The position numbers and the translations under genes were made by a program. From NCBI GenBank assembly GCA_030674185.1, contig JAPXFY010000018.1, forward strand, positions 37,034,316-37,098,315: a DNA stretch of 64,000 bases, written 5' to 3'. This document shows positions 10,834 through 23,275 of the stretch, one piece after another (positions within the stretch are counted from its first letter, which is position 1; each line of letters starts with the position of its first letter). Origin of the DNA: Monoplex corrugatus. Lineage: Eukaryota; Mollusca; Gastropoda; Littorinimorpha; Ranellidae. Under the pieces are notes generated by a model that searched no databases, was not told where the DNA came from, and worked only from the letters and a program-made list of their open reading frames with translations.

Positions 10834-11574
10834 ATACTCTACACTGAACAGAACACGTCGTCAGTATCAAACAGCCCTAACCGAAACCTCACGCACGAAC
10901 AGCAGCTGAATCCAGAATCCCAACCCTCAGAGTTCCAGGGGACCAGCCAGGGGAGACAGGTTCCAGTCCGGCGACAGACAGGGGCAAGCAAAAGTGACCC
11001 CAAGGATGATAACGTCACCTCTGAACCAACTGGATCCGGCCCGTCTTCCAGAAAACCTCATTTGCCACGATCTGACGCGAAGCTTCAGCCTGAAAGCTCT
11101 GCCTCTGGCAAGACCAAAGCTTCACACAAGCCCGAGAAGGAAGAACCCACGCATGCCATGTGGTACCCGCCAGATCAGAGACCACAAGACGCGGATGATG
11201 CAAGGAGCAAAAGTACGTTAAAGGATGCTCGGGTGACGAAATCTCCACGCAAGACTAAACAGGAGGAAGAAGAACCCACGCATGCCATGTGGTACCCACC
11301 TCACCAGAGACCACAAGATGCGGATGATGCAAGGAGCAAAAGTAAGTTAAAGGATGCTCGGGTGACAAAATCTCCACGCAAGACTAAACAGGAGGAAGAA
11401 GAAGCCACGCATGTAATGTGGTACCCACCTCACCAGAGACCACAAGAGTCAGATGATGCAGGCGACAGACGTACATTTCAACATGGAAAGACGACACAAT
11501 CTCCGCGCAAGTCTAAGAAGGGAAAGGAGGAGCCGACGCATGTCATGTGGTACCCACCTAACCAGCGATCATAG
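10834..11574 (+). CDS. Terminal exon of the membrane-protein gene: cytoplasmic tail with four 43-residue repeats
   Basis: An open frame of 246 codons ends at the TAG at 11572-11574. The acceptor chosen is 'GAAATACAG|ATACTC' at 10833, which keeps phase 0 with the previous exon; an alternative acceptor at 10819 would shift the frame and hit a stop after about 29 codons. After a Ser/Thr/Gln-rich stretch, the tail carries a 129-bp direct repeat (distance between equivalent ATG codons 11158, 11287, 11416 and 11545). Each repeat has an acidic run, EPTHAMWYPP, a DADDARSKS-like segment and a basic SPRKTK motif; the last copy is truncated by the stop. The alternating acidic/basic make-up and SPRK motifs suggest phosphorylation or scaffold roles, but that is speculation. 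I know no family with this repeat. Confidence 0.75.
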   Translation: MLYTEQNTSSVSNSPNRNLTHEQQLNPESQPSEFQGTSQGRQVPVRRQTGASKSDPKDDNVTSEPTGSGPSSRKPHLPRSDAKLQPESSASGKTKASHKPEKEEPTHAMWYPPDQRPQDADDARSKSTLKDARVTKSPRKTKQEEEEPTHAMWYPPHQRPQDADDARSKSKLKDARVTKSPRKTKQEEEEATHVMWYPPHQRPQESDDAGDRRTFQHGKTTQSPRKSKKGKEEPTHVMWYPPNQRS

Positions 11575-14500
11575 TGATGCAAGAAGCGAATCGCGATTTC
11601 ATGCTGCACAAGCGGTGATGCCTACCACCCCCCTCCCCACCTCCCATGTTACTTTTGAAACGTTTAGCTTAACCCCGAAGGAACCCAAAGCTTCACAGGA
11701 AATTAATCCCTACACACGCCCATACTGACCATGAAGACGACACTTGCAGAAGAGGAACCTGACATCAGGGACAAGGAAGACCCTGAAAAGTGTAGGACGT
11801 GTGTGTCCACAGGCCATCATACAAAGCCATTACGACAACACCACTCCATCTTCCACTTCATGTAGGGAAAATGAAGTGAATGGTTCTGTCACAAGAACTG
11901 AATGACGGTAGGGTTGGCCGTGATGGTGGTGGTGGTGGTGTTAGTGGTGGTAGTGGTAGTGGTGATACTGGTAGTGGTAGTGGTGGTATTCTTAGTGGTC
12001 GTAGTGATGGTAGTTTTAGTGGTGGTGGTGGTAAGTCTTAGTGGTACTGGTGGTGTTAGTGGTGGTGGTGATACTGGTAGTGGTAGTGGTAGTTTTAGTG
12101 GTGGTGGTAGTGGTGGTAGTAATCTTAGTGGTGGTGATGATGATGATCTGCAATGAAAATCAAGACGGAATCGAAGTCTCAAGACATTGAAAACTTTGGA
12201 TCAGGACTCTACATTACTCATACAGTGATGTCCTTATACAAACATTTTTAATCCAAGATTTTTTTAAAGATTTATCAATGAATTCAGGCTGTCATCAAAG
12301 TGTCCAGTTGTATAAAACCGCCTTAAAACGACTTCATGTCGTGTTTACCTGCATGTTTGTAAATCAGTCGGTGACGTCCTAATTGTAAGACAACTCAACA
12401 GAAACTTGGGAGAGGGAAGAAGAAAAAAGATGAGAAGAAGACAGGTAGAAGTCACATATTTTTGTCTGACGAAAATCTTGTCCCCTTGCAAAGAAATTTT
12501 TATTAATTTATTTTGATTCAGTTCAGTTTAATGCTCCTTTGTTCCTCCACAATTAGAAACCAGTATGTACATACATTGAATTCGCACGCACCAAATGGTC
12601 GTCATTTTCGCATCAGCTTCAAACACAGTCACAGATCTATCATAAAAACATCAAACTGAAAACTCTTTTCCCGTAGATTTCAACCACCACACAATGTACC
12701 ACAAAATTCGAAGTTTTACCTGCCAGAACGGTGTATCTCAAAAGAATTAAGAAAGACAGATACGCCTGTCTGGTCGAAAACTCTCGATGTTCCTAAAGAA
12801 AACAACAATTATGATACTGATAATGAAAATGTCGACTACCAAGACAAATCATAACGGTAACATCTAAACATTGGATATTTTCATGTATTACATATTCTAA
12901 AAGAATATCATGAGCAACAAAAATAATAATAAAAATGATAGAGATAATGACGATAAAAACTGAAACTGTTACGTGTAAGCGTTTGGAATCATTTTATCTA
13001 CCACATATTCTAAGGAAGACGGCGAGCAACAATAATAATGATGATAAAGAAAATGAACAAAGATAAAGCTCAACAGTTATTTCTAAGCTTTTGGATACAT
13101 GTTATTTCCTTAAAGGGAATCATAAGCGACAAAAATGATAAGGATAATGAAAATAATATGGACAACAAAAAACAAAGATTTACAGTACTGTCCAAGCATT
13201 TGGATACAGTTTATGTACCCACATTTTGCCAAACATGTTTTCTTTGTTTATTTATTTGTTTGAGTGCCGCATAATTGGCCGACACGTATTTTTTGTCTTT
13301 GTTTCTTTCACCATTTGTATTTGAAAAACGCAGAGAAAAAAAAATCGATCGAATTACGTCATGATGATGACGAATGACTTGCTGTTTACGATGATTTGAG
13401 ACTTTAATTCATTGCTGACAAAACCCTAAACAACTTGAAACAACAGTGCATAACTCAGCGCCGACTTCCAATATACTTCGAGAAGTAAATCTTAAGTCTA
13501 AAGCTCGTACATATCCACTATTTCTTAATCTACATCATGTTTATCGAGTTACATCCCTTTGTCACTCTTCTGGCTTACATATGAACTGCGTTTGACATAC
13601 TTTCTTTGAATTTTTGCGCTGAAAATGTCAAAACTTCGGAAATATACGTTGGAGTAAAAATGCACATCAGACAGGAGTGTACTAAAAAGTTAATTACGTT
13701 TTATTACCTTTCAACATTTCCGTCTTCTATTATTTTAACCTTTGACACTCGCACCCAGTCCACCAACTGCAAAAACTTGAACCCTTTGATTCCCTCACTG
13801 TATCCCATCAGCTTCCTGCAGAAAGCCGGTGGATAGGATGAAGGAACCGAAGGGTAAAGTTTTTGCTTTGCTAGCAAGACTGACAATGCCGGATGCAGGT
13901 AGACAGGGTGCGAGAATAAAAGGGATTAAACATCGATGATTTTATAAGATTTTATAATTGTCTTTTGTATCATTTTACAACCCACAAAACGGAGTATATC
14001 TTCCTAAATGAAGGGGCAAAATAACGGTGGCTTAGTGCACATAAAAACCCATTCGGAAATTCAAGTGCACAGGGGGTATTGCCGCCCAGGAACGGAACAA
14101 AATGTCATTCTTCATAACGGTTATTTTGCTGTTGTTTAAATCTGTTGATTTCACCAATTGTCTTTTATTTTTTTCCATTCTGCTGTGTGTAAGGATATTT
14201 GTGTTCAGTTTACAGCATTACTACGCAAAGTGTCGATACGAAAGTGCGTGTATGATTTATATTTCCGTCCATTCCTCCTCATTTAAGTCATGATTTGAAT
14301 CATGTTGAAACTTTTTTGAACATGTAGGACGTAAAGTTAAAACTGTCTTTCCTTAAAAATTCAAGGTGACATGGGGATAATTACCCCCTCTCCCTCCCCC
14401 TCCCCCCATAACAAACAAACAAGCAAACACTATATTCATCTACAAAAGAAAAAAAGCATCCACAAAAACAGATGGTCAGATTCATTTAACTATAATGTTG

Positions 14501-14785
14501 CATGGCAGCTTACACTGGTTTGATAAATATTGGTCAAAGATGAAGTTATCAATAACGTTTTAAGCCTACGTTGATTTAATAACCGTTGGTTACAACTGTC
14601 AGTGACAAAGTGCCTGTTGTTACTGTGATCAGTTGTGTGATAGTTATAAAAGTAGCCTTATATTTGACACAAGGACATGTAATTCACGATTTTACCCTGT
14701 ATACTATAAAACATATTTGTAATTTCATAAAAATAAAACCATGAAAATATTTGAATTTCTGTTTTCTTGATTAGTGCGTTAGTGT
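11575..14785 (+). other. 3' flank of the membrane-protein gene: possible 3' UTR, GTG repeat, then unannotated sequence
   Basis: Contains a GTG/TAG-rich trinucleotide tract at 11915-12150. AATAAA-type sites occur near 12922, 13914 and 14735; none has a clear downstream element, so the polyadenylation site is undecided. No other coding signal is seen. 12.8-13.2 kb has several near-repeats built around 'AATAATGATGATAA'. Confidence 0.4.
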
Positions 14786-14789
14786 GTTG

Positions 14790-16835
14790 ATCAGTTGGTG
14801 TGTTGATGTACTGATTGGTTGGTGTGTTGGTGTACTGATTGGTTGATGTGTTGATGTAGTGATTGGTTGGTGTAGTGATTGGTTGGTGTGTTGGTGTACT
14901 GATTGGTTGGTGTGTTGGTGTACTGATTGGTTGGTGTGTTGATGTAGTGATTGGTTGATGTGTTGATGTAGTGATTGGTTGGTGTGTTGGTGTACTGATT
15001 GGTTGGTGTGTTGGTGTGTTGGTGTACTGATTGGTTGGTGTGTTGGTGTGTTGGTGTGTTGGTGTACTGATTGGTTGGTGTGTTGGTGTGTGGTGTACTT
15101 ATTGGTTGGTGTGTTGGTGTGTTGGTGTGTTGGTGTACTGATTGGTTGGTGTGTTGGTGTACTAATTGGTTGGTGTGTTGGTGTGTTGGTGTACTGATTG
15201 GTTGGTGTGTTGGTGTGTTGGTGTGTTGGTGTACTGATTGGTTGGTGTGTTGGTGTACTGTACTGATTGGTTGATGTGTTGGTGTACTGATTGGTTGGTG
15301 TGTTGGTGTACTGATTGGTTGGTGTATTGGTGTACTGATTGGTTGGTGTGTTGGTGTGTTGGTGTACTGATTGGTTGGTGTGTTGGTGTACTGATTGGTT
15401 GGTGTGTTGGTGTACTGATTGGTTGGTGTGTTGGTGTACTGATTGGTTGGTGTGTTGGTGTACTGATTGGTTGGTGTGTTGGTGTGTTGGTGTACTGATT
15501 GGTTGGTGTGTTGGTGTACTGATTGGTTGGTGTGTTGGTGTGTTGGTGTACTGATTGGTTGGTGTGTTGGTGTGTTGGTGTACTGATTGGTTGGTGTGTT
15601 GGTGTACTGATTGGTTGGTGTGTTGGTGTGTGTTTGGTGTACTGATTGGTTGGTGTGTTGGTGTACTGATTGGTTGGTGTGTTGGTGTGTTGGTGTACTG
15701 ATTGGTTGGTGTGTTGGTGTACTGATTGGTTGGTGTGTTGGTGTACTGATTGGTTGGTGTGTTGGTGTGTTGGTGTGTGGTGTACTGATTGGTTGGTGTG
15801 TTGGTGTGTTGGTGTACTAATTGGTTGGTGGTGTGTGGTTGGTGTACTGATTGGTTGGTGGTGGTTGGTGTACTGATTGGTTGGTGTGTTGGTGTGTTGG
15901 TGTACTAATTGGTTGGTGTGTTGGTGTACTGATTGGTTGGTGTGTTGGTGTGTTGGTGTACTGATTGGTTGGTGTGTTGGTGTATTGATTGGTTGGTGTG
16001 TTGGTGTACTGATTGGTTGGTGTGTTGGGTGTTGGTTGGTGTTGGTGTACTGATGTGGTTTGGGTGTTGTTGGTGTGTTGGTGTATCTATGGTTGGTGTG
16101 TTGGTGTGTTGGTGTACTGATTGGTTGGTGTGTTGGTGTACTGATTGGTTGGTGTGTTGGTGTGTTGGTGTACTATTGGTTGGTGTGTTGGTGTACTGAT
16201 TGGTTGGTGTGTTGGTGTGTTGGTGTACTGATTGGTTGGTGTGTTGGTGTATTGATTGGTTGGTGTGTTGGTGTACTGATTGGTTGGTGTGTTGGTGTAT
16301 TGATTGGTTGGTGTGTTGGTGTACTGATTGGTTGGTGTGTTGGTGTACTGATTGGTTGGTGTGTTGGTGTGTTGGTGTACTGATTGGTTGGTGTGTTGGT
16401 GTGTTGGTGTACTGATTGGTTGGTGTGTTGGTGTGTTGATTGGTTGGTGTGTTGGTGTACTGATTGGTTGGTGTGTTGGTGTGTTGATGTACTGATTGGT
16501 TGGTGTGTTGGTGTACTGATCGGTTGGTGTGTTGGTGTACTGATCGGTTGGTGTGTTGGTGTACTGATTGGTTGGTGTGTTGGTGTGTTGGTGTACTGAT
16601 TGGTTGGTGTGTTGGTGTTGGTGTACTGATTTGTTGGTGTATTGGTGTGTTCATTGGTTGGTGTGTTGTGCACTGATTGGTTGGTGTGTCGGTGTGTTTA
16701 TTGATTGATGTGTCGGTGTACTGATCAGTTGTTGTGTTGGTGTATTGGTGTGCTGATCGGTTGGTGTGTTGGTGTGCTGATCGGTTGGTGTGTTGGTGTA
16801 TGATTGGTTGGTGTGTTGGTGTGTTAAGTTTTTGC
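14790..16835. repeat. 24-bp minisatellite with a 10-bp insertion variant
   Basis: The core unit is GATTGGTTGGTGTGTTGGTG plus TACT (24 bp). Many copies carry one or two extra GTGTTGGTGT blocks. Because 24 is a multiple of three, stop-free frames with an eight-residue period appear on both strands; these are not genes. Confidence 0.97.
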
Positions 16836-17410
16836 AGTTTGTGGACAGGCTACGGCAATGAAGCGGTTGAATCTCGAAGCTATCATAATTTTCAGCTGAA
16901 ATTGTGGCTGTGTGCAAAAACGTAATGGATCATCAAAGTGAAAATTATCCCTGACAAAATTTTACAGACTTGTTGGTAAACAGAAATACATGCATGCATG
17001 GGAGGGGTGTCCAATTATTTCCACCACCGGATCCAAATTGTATTGACTTTAGCTCTCCCTTGGTCCCCACCGGTGTCGTGGAAGGTAGAGCCTGCTGCAT
17101 GGACTACGACAGAATTTGTGCATGGCTACAGCCAGGCTTGTGCTCTGAAGACACTTATCCATCTATGCAGTTCTGTAGTCTTTAATGAACAAAGGAAGCC
17201 AAAAACCAAAATACCTGGAGGTAAAAAACCCATCTTGCTCAGTGGCATTGTCTACAACTTTTGTCACATAAACACGATATCATTTATCAAGGAACAATGT
17301 TCGTCTTGATCAATGATACAGCGTACAAATAGGAATCAACTATTGCCACATTAAATACGATATCACCTGTTAAGTAACAGTCATCTTGGTCAATGATAAT
17401 ATCCACTTCA
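16836..17410. other. Unannotated stretch
   Basis: No domain recognised. At 17.28-17.40 kb two similar segments (ATCAAGGAACAATGTTCGTC-like and ATCACCTGTTAAGTAACAGT) suggest an old ~90-bp duplication. Confidence 0.35.
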
Positions 17411-17414
17411 AATA

Positions 17415-18135
17415 GGAATAAACTACAAAACCCTGTGAATACACTAGAAATAGAAAGCAAAGGTAAGGGGCTGGAAATAAACAGCAGGAAGACTGAAGTC
17501 ATGGTGATCAATAAAAAAAACATGAAATCCCCTCATGCAAAATAACAGCAAATGGCACAACCTTGACACAGGTTGATAAATTCAAATACCTGCGACCGAT
17601 CATTTTATCAGACGGCAGATGCACATCAGAAATAGCCAGCAGAATCGGCCGAGCCAAAACAGCATTCAAGAAGATGACAAGCATTCTTACCAACAAATGC
17701 CTGTCAATTAACATCGGGAAGAAAGTTCTTGAATGTTGTATAGAACCAATACTGTTGTACGGATGCGAGGCGTGGGCAGTCAACAAACAAAGCCAGAACA
17801 AGATTGAAGCAGCCGAGATGTGGTTTCTAAGAAGAATGTTGAGAGTTCCATGGACAGCAAAGAAAACAAACGAGACAGTCTTGATAGAGGCAGACACAAG
17901 TAGATCACTCATAAGGAAGATTAGGAAAAGACAGGCAACATTTATAGGCCATTTTATGAGGAAGGGGGATTTGGAGCACCTGGTCACAACGGGAAAGCTG
18001 GAAGGAAAGAGAGCACCGGGTAGACCCAGGGAGAAAATGCTGAACGGACTTGCAGAGTGGCTGGGGACGAGGAGGGTGGGGGAGATGCTAGGGGCAACGA
18101 GAGATAGAGACAGATGGAAGTTCATGATCCCAATT
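17415..18135 (+). pseudogene. Non-LTR retrotransposon family F1, plus-strand fragment
   Basis: Matches the 1.6-3.6 kb LINE in the opposite orientation: 'KTEVMVINKK', 'TQVDKFKYLRPIILSDGR', 'RRMLRVPWTAKKTNE', 'GRPREKMLNGLAEWLGT'. A 193-codon frame (17563-18141) is open across the C-terminal part, but the RT catalytic box is missing and the upstream part is frameshifted. The fragment lacks the family's 3' tail, diverging at 'TTCATGATCCCAATT'. It supplies the uninterrupted target site for the DNA transposon at 2104. Confidence 0.8.
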
Positions 18136-18139
18136 CATT

Positions 18140-18255
18140 AAGTATGCTTTCATTTGTTGTTCTATCTGCCCAACTGACCTTGAACATCCTCATAAAAAAA
18201 ATCTCAGCTGCTTCAATTCTTTTGTCATCATCTTTTCTTTGTGCCCAAGCACATC
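18140..18255 (-). pseudogene. Fragment of a second RT family, minus strand
   Basis: On the minus strand: 'KRIEAAEIFFMRMFKVSWAD' then 'RTTNESI', the C-terminal RT pattern (E-A-E-x-x-F-x-R-R-M-x-x-x-S-W) of a non-LTR element. It abuts the F1 fragment tail to tail. Confidence 0.5.
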
Positions 18256-18349
18256 AAAAATAAAGGAAACGTTAAAATAAACCAAAGGATGAGCGAAATA
18301 TATTAAAGCTTTAAAGAAGACATATGCACCATTATACATACAGTGTCAA

Positions 18350-18540
18350 AGTTTCAGTTTCAGGTTTAGTTTCTCGAGATGATGTCTCCCTGCTCAGAAA
18401 GAATTCCATATGCATTGACCCTGCTGGTGCCATATGGTGGAGAAGACCCCAAATGAACTTGGCGCAAGCTTTAAGCCTACACATAAATCCATGAGCTAGC
18501 CAGGTCCCAGGGTGATCCCTGTCGTATTGGGTTTTGTGTC
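18350..18540 (-). repeat. 3' part of a SINE-like repeat
   Basis: Reverse complement of the 3' half of the repeat at 51301-51935. Shared blocks are (TTTCAG)n, TCGAGATGATGTCTCC, TTCCATATGCATTGAC, AGCCTACACATAAATCCATG and AGCCAGGTCC. It starts with the (GAAACT)n-type tail. Confidence 0.7.
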
Positions 18541-18662
18541 AAAGAAGTTATGAAAATGAATCATAGTATATGTTTCTATATGTCAATCCACCAGGAGCTT
18601 TTCAAAAGCATGAGAGACAAAGGCAGATAATATATGAATCTTCAAACCTTTAATAATAACAA

Positions 18663-18673
18663 ACACACGCGCG

Positions 18674-18760
<87 letters not shown>

Positions 18761-18761
18761 A
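18663..18761. repeat. (CG)n-(CA)n microsatellite
   Basis: Begins with alternating GCGCGC and continues as about 45 CA units. Alternating purine-pyrimidine throughout. Confidence 0.97.
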
Positions 18762-18807
18762 TAGTGAAAAGACGTTAAATCAAGCAACGAACACACACAC
18801 ACACTTG

Positions 18808-19680
18808 ACATGGTATTCTGTAGTATCGCCTGTCTTTTTTCCGATCTTGTCTGCTGTGGCATCCTTTCACACAACATCTGATCAAACAACTGAAAGCTAA
18901 GATGCAAATCTGCAGACAAAAATAATTCTTTGTTTATATCGGTAATTTACACGCCCCATTTATTCATCAGTAACTGAAAAGAAGATGAAACTACGATACA
19001 TTGTATCTGGTGTTTGTTTGTTTGTGATCTTACACTTGACAAAGGCCAGTTGGCCGACAATTTGCGCCTGTCTTGTTTTGTTGTATTAAATACGCGTTCT
19101 TATTCTTTCATGTTTTTTCTGGGTCCTTGAACGCGTTCAGTCACACTTGTTTTGGATTTCATATTTGTTATTATTTAAAATAGTTCAGTGTTCTGCGTGC
19201 AGAATAGCATCTGACCAAACAACGAAAAGCTAAGATGCAAATCTGCAGATAAAAACAACTCGTTGTTTATATCAGTAATTTACACGCCCCATTTATTCAT
19301 CAGTAACTGAAAACAAGATGAAACTACGATACATAAACATATTTACATCTCAAATGCTATGCCCGCAGCCAGCCATCTGTGGCAGACGACACAGAACGTT
19401 CGCGGGGAAGAGATCAAAAGCGAAAGTGGATCTATCTCGCATTGAAAAGAAACAGGCCTAAATATAACATACCATTTACAAAGTGGTCCGAACAAACAAA
19501 TGTGGATCGTGTTTGAATCAGATGTCAGGCCTTTGAGCTGAAGCTGTGCCAGCCATTGTCTCCGTCTATGTCAGCTCCTCCACATCCTTTCCCCTTGTTG
19601 TCACAACACTTGGTATTCTGTAGTATCGCCTGTCTTTTTCCTGATCTTGTCTGTTGTGACATCCTTTCACACAACAGCTG
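18808..19680. repeat. Scrambled local duplications (blocks A and B)
   Basis: Block A (18808-18875, 'GGTATTCTGTAGTATCGCCT') recurs at 19612-19680. Block B (about 18872-18997, 'AAGATGCAAATCTGCAGA' through 'GATGAAACTACGATACAT') recurs at about 19207-19332. A and B are adjacent in the first occurrence and separated in the second, with repeat R1 lying after the first B. Confidence 0.8.
19005..19150 (+). repeat. Dispersed repeat family R1, copy 2
   Basis: 'GTTTGTTTGTTTGTGATCTT', 'CTTGACAAAGGCCAGTTGGC', 'GCGCCTGTCTTG', 'AAATACGCGTTCTTATTC'. It matches the copy at 61570-61730 closely. Confidence 0.75.
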
Positions 19681-20460
19681 TTCACCATCTCTAGCTTTTT
19701 AATTTCCAGTCTTTATTCATGATTTTTTTCCCTGTGGGCACCAACGTGGTAAACCAAGCAGAAGTGTGGAACCGACTCGGAACGTTTCGCGGACTCGCAG
19801 ACGCGACGAATACCGCAGAAATGGAAAGATAACTCCTCCCCAGCGAGGAGTGACGTCATCTGCAAACGGCCCATAGGCTATCTTGCTTATACATATGTAT
19901 GAACAATGATGTGAAGGAACAGAGACATGATAGAAAGAAGCACGTTGGATGTTTTTTGGCGGTCACTCTGGACAAGTTTGCGGAGGAAAGAGTGCGAAAA
20001 ATGCGGGATAGATCTAGCTCTCGGAACAACCCTACACAATCAAGCGGGAAAGATGCGCTTCCAGACTTACCAGGAGATAGGGCAGAATATATACATATTC
20101 GAGATATGATGACACGCACGTGGTGGGTATAAGTTTTAAGTTTTTGATCATGGGAGCTCTCGCTCTCAAGTCATGGATCATACATTTGCATAAGCAAGAT
20201 GTCTGCTGCAGCAACCAAAATATCAACAACCACTGGCCGGTTGGGTTTGAGATATAGTTGCGTGAGACCAAGTCAGTTCCTTAGAAAGGACTGTCCTTAC
20301 CCTGTTCAAAGCCTGTTGTGGATCGTGTGTGGCAGTAGTACAGTCTGGTGATGTGCGCTCGTGCGTGCATATGAATGTATGTGTGCGCATGCGCATTTGT
20401 TTCTTTTGAGCTCTCCGCGATCCGATCTGAAGATTAAAAAGTTTTAGCAACAGTAAACAG
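19681..20460. other. Unannotated stretch
   Basis: Overlapping frames of 60-87 codons occur at 19856-20132 on both strands, without recognised domains or splice context. No gene is supported. Confidence 0.35.
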
Positions 20461-20463
20461 TTT

Positions 20464-20990
<527 letters not shown>

Positions 20991-21068
20991 CGTGTGTGTG
21001 ATTTTATACAGAAGATTTCATCAAAGACGAAAAAAAAAAGTAATTATTGGTTGTTATTGGTCTCGAGT

Positions 21069-21134
21069 TTTATTCATTCATTCATTCGATTCATTCATTC
21101 ATTCATTCATTCATTCATTCATTCATTCATTCAT
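21069..21134. repeat. (ATTC)n microsatellite
   Basis: About 16 tetranucleotide units with one interruption. Confidence 0.95.
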
Positions 21135-21949
21135 ATATATTTATGCATCTATTCATGGCTTGTTTTTCTGTGATCTTGTTGCAGACAATGATTCTTTGTT
21201 CGATACAATACTTCTCCATTTGTTCGATACAATACTTCTCCATTATCTTGGAAATGAACTATTGTATGATTCCCCCCTGTGGAGATGTCCGGGTCTCCTT
21301 CAGTATAAATAGCATCCCCGACCTTCTGGAAGTTCTGTGCTGTGAACGTGTTCTTTATTGTCACTCTCTTCGTGACTGGCTTCCCCAGTTGCTGTCTTTC
21401 ATCTGCTTTTCGCCCCGTCATTTTCTGACTTGCTGGTTCGTTCATCTGTATGTTTTTCCATAAAGCTTGACACACTTTCTATTTGTTAGTACTGATTTTA
21501 GGGGAGATAATTATACTAACTGCATTTTCGCTCTAGGGAAAGGTGACTACTTAGTGGCAATCTTAATACATTCCGTACCGCGTCACGAGATCCTCGTGAC
21601 TCAGCTTTCTCTCTCTCTGTGGACCGCGTCACGAGGATTTCGTGTCCTGAACCATAGTTTAAGTTTTGAGTATATAAATAGAAAATGACCGCATTGTTGA
21701 CGTGAATCCTTTTCCGGCAAAGGGAGTATACTCTTGTCATTTTCTTTCTGCGTTCACACGACGTTTGAAGCAGCAAAAATGGCAAAAAACAGGCGTAATA
21801 ATTTGAGTGTTTCTGAAGTCTCTCTCCTAACATTACTTGGTCAATAGTTAGTACAGTGACCTATTTTCTTGGTAGGAAAAGGGTTAAGCATAAAGTCCAG
21901 TTTGTATATTTATGTGGTTTTGTTACGTTTGACTCTGTTTATGAATTTG
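21135..21949. other. Unannotated stretch with a TATA-like site and CG-containing palindromes
   Basis: A 22-24-bp tandem doublet (TTCGATACAATACTTCTCCA) lies at about 21198-21243. Near-palindromes around CGCGTCACGAG occur at about 21580 and 21627. 'GAGTATATAAATAG' at about 21666 resembles a TATA box, followed by a 22-codon frame from 21779. Nothing further supports a gene. Confidence 0.3.
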
Positions 21950-22180
21950 TGTTTAGGTTTAATTTTCTTTATACCCCTGGTGATCAATTCGGTTGAATGG
22001 TCAACGCCAGGGGCATATCCATTCATCATTTTGGTGAGTGTAGTGGTATGTCTATCTAATTTTCTTACCCAGGCTTTCATTTTTCCCGAACCGTCGATAT
22101 ATTTAGAATATAAGTTGTATTTTGAGATGGTATTATCCCTGACATGGATCCGAGCTATCGGAGTGTTGTAAATAATGATG
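21950..22180 (+). repeat. Dispersed repeat family R2, degenerate copy
   Basis: Shares 'GGTCAACGCCAGGGGCATAT', 'TCTATCTAATTTTCTT' and a final TTATCCCTGACATGGATC-like block with the minus-strand copy at 61985-62345. This looks like the 3' end of a retroelement; the family is not identified. Confidence 0.5.
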
Positions 22181-22375
22181 AGCAGAAGAAGAAGAAGAAG
22201 AAAAGGAAGAAGAAGAAGACAAACAAAAAAGAAAAAGAAGAAGAGGACTAACTGACTGACTGACTGATTCGCTGACTGACTGACTGACTGACTGACTGAT
22301 TAACTGACTGACTCGCTGATTGACTGACTGACTTGCTGACTTACTGACTGACTGATGTCTGACTGACTGACTGTC
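22180..22375. repeat. (AAG)n followed by degenerate (GACT)n
   Basis: (AAG)n at about 22183-22245 directly follows the R2 repeat end; GACTGACT units with gaps continue to 22375. Confidence 0.9.
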
Positions 22376-22379
22376 TACG

Positions 22380-22780
22380 GAAATTTTCATCAAATTGACC
22401 GCAGCGTTCAAGCAAATAGGAACCAGAAAAAAAAAATCAAAACGAGTACGTAGTATAACGAAACTAAAGAGACGTAAAGTTCCGACCATCTCACCTTCGT
22501 CAAGCGTATACAAAAGTCAACAACAACAACAAAACCACAAATCTTAACGAAAAACAACAACATTAAAACAATAAAAGATTTCCTTGACGTGTAGTGCTTA
22601 TGTCTCACATCGTACAAGTGTGTCAGTTTTAGTGAAAATTCTTTCACGGTACCGGTACGCCTCCAGTGCAGAAAGAAAATACAGGGCTTCAAATTTCATA
22701 ACATGGCTGGATTGGTCACGGTGACAACTTTGCTCGCCTTCGTTCTCATGTCAGATATTGAACCTATTCCCTGACTGAAG
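22380..22780. other. Unannotated stretch
   Basis: No recognisable coding pattern or repeat. Confidence 0.35.
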
Positions 22781-23020
22781 GTGACACCACATTACAAAAC
22801 CGGCAAAGAAAGCGTGTTGTCACGCACACACCAGAGACGATAAACCGACGTTTCTGATGCTACGTGGCAAATGTGCAAACACAGAGTGCAAGAGAAGACA
22901 GTCTTTCTCAAGCTGTGGAAACAATGGCCAAAGTTGTCAATGACCCCCAGACATCGCAACAGACCGTATCGGCGTATGAGAGAAAACTGGAAGTAATGCA
23001 AGACTCAAGAAGGTATAAAT

Positions 23021-23275
23021 AAAGAAGATTAGGAAAAGACGAACAACATTTATAGGACATTTTATGAGGAAAGAGAAATTAGAGCACCTGTTCACAACAG
23101 GAAGGCGGGAGAGAAAGAGAATACCAGATAAAATTCAGGGCGAAAATGTTGGACGGACTTGCAGGGTGGATGAGGAAGGAGAGGGTGGAGTTGTACTTGC
23201 AGCGACAAGGGAAAGATTCGTATGGAGGGCCATTTTCGCAAACGCCATGCGGCAGAGCACATGATGATGATGATG
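23021..23275 (+). pseudogene. F1 LINE 3' end, 5'-truncated insertion
   Basis: Starts in 'KIRKRRTTFIGHFMRK' and runs to the family's 3' terminus 'AACGCCATGCGGCAGAGCAC' followed by a (ATG)n tail at about 23261-23275. It splits the ORF1-like sequence of F5. Confidence 0.85.

Noticed and set aside
14979..16673. Eight-residue-period proteins on both strands
   Set aside because: The 24-bp unit is a multiple of three and stop-free on both strands, so frames are forced. No start context or flanking coding sequence.
19856..20132. Overlapping frames of 60-87 codons as a small gene
   Set aside because: Competing open frames on both strands, no domain and no splice or start context.
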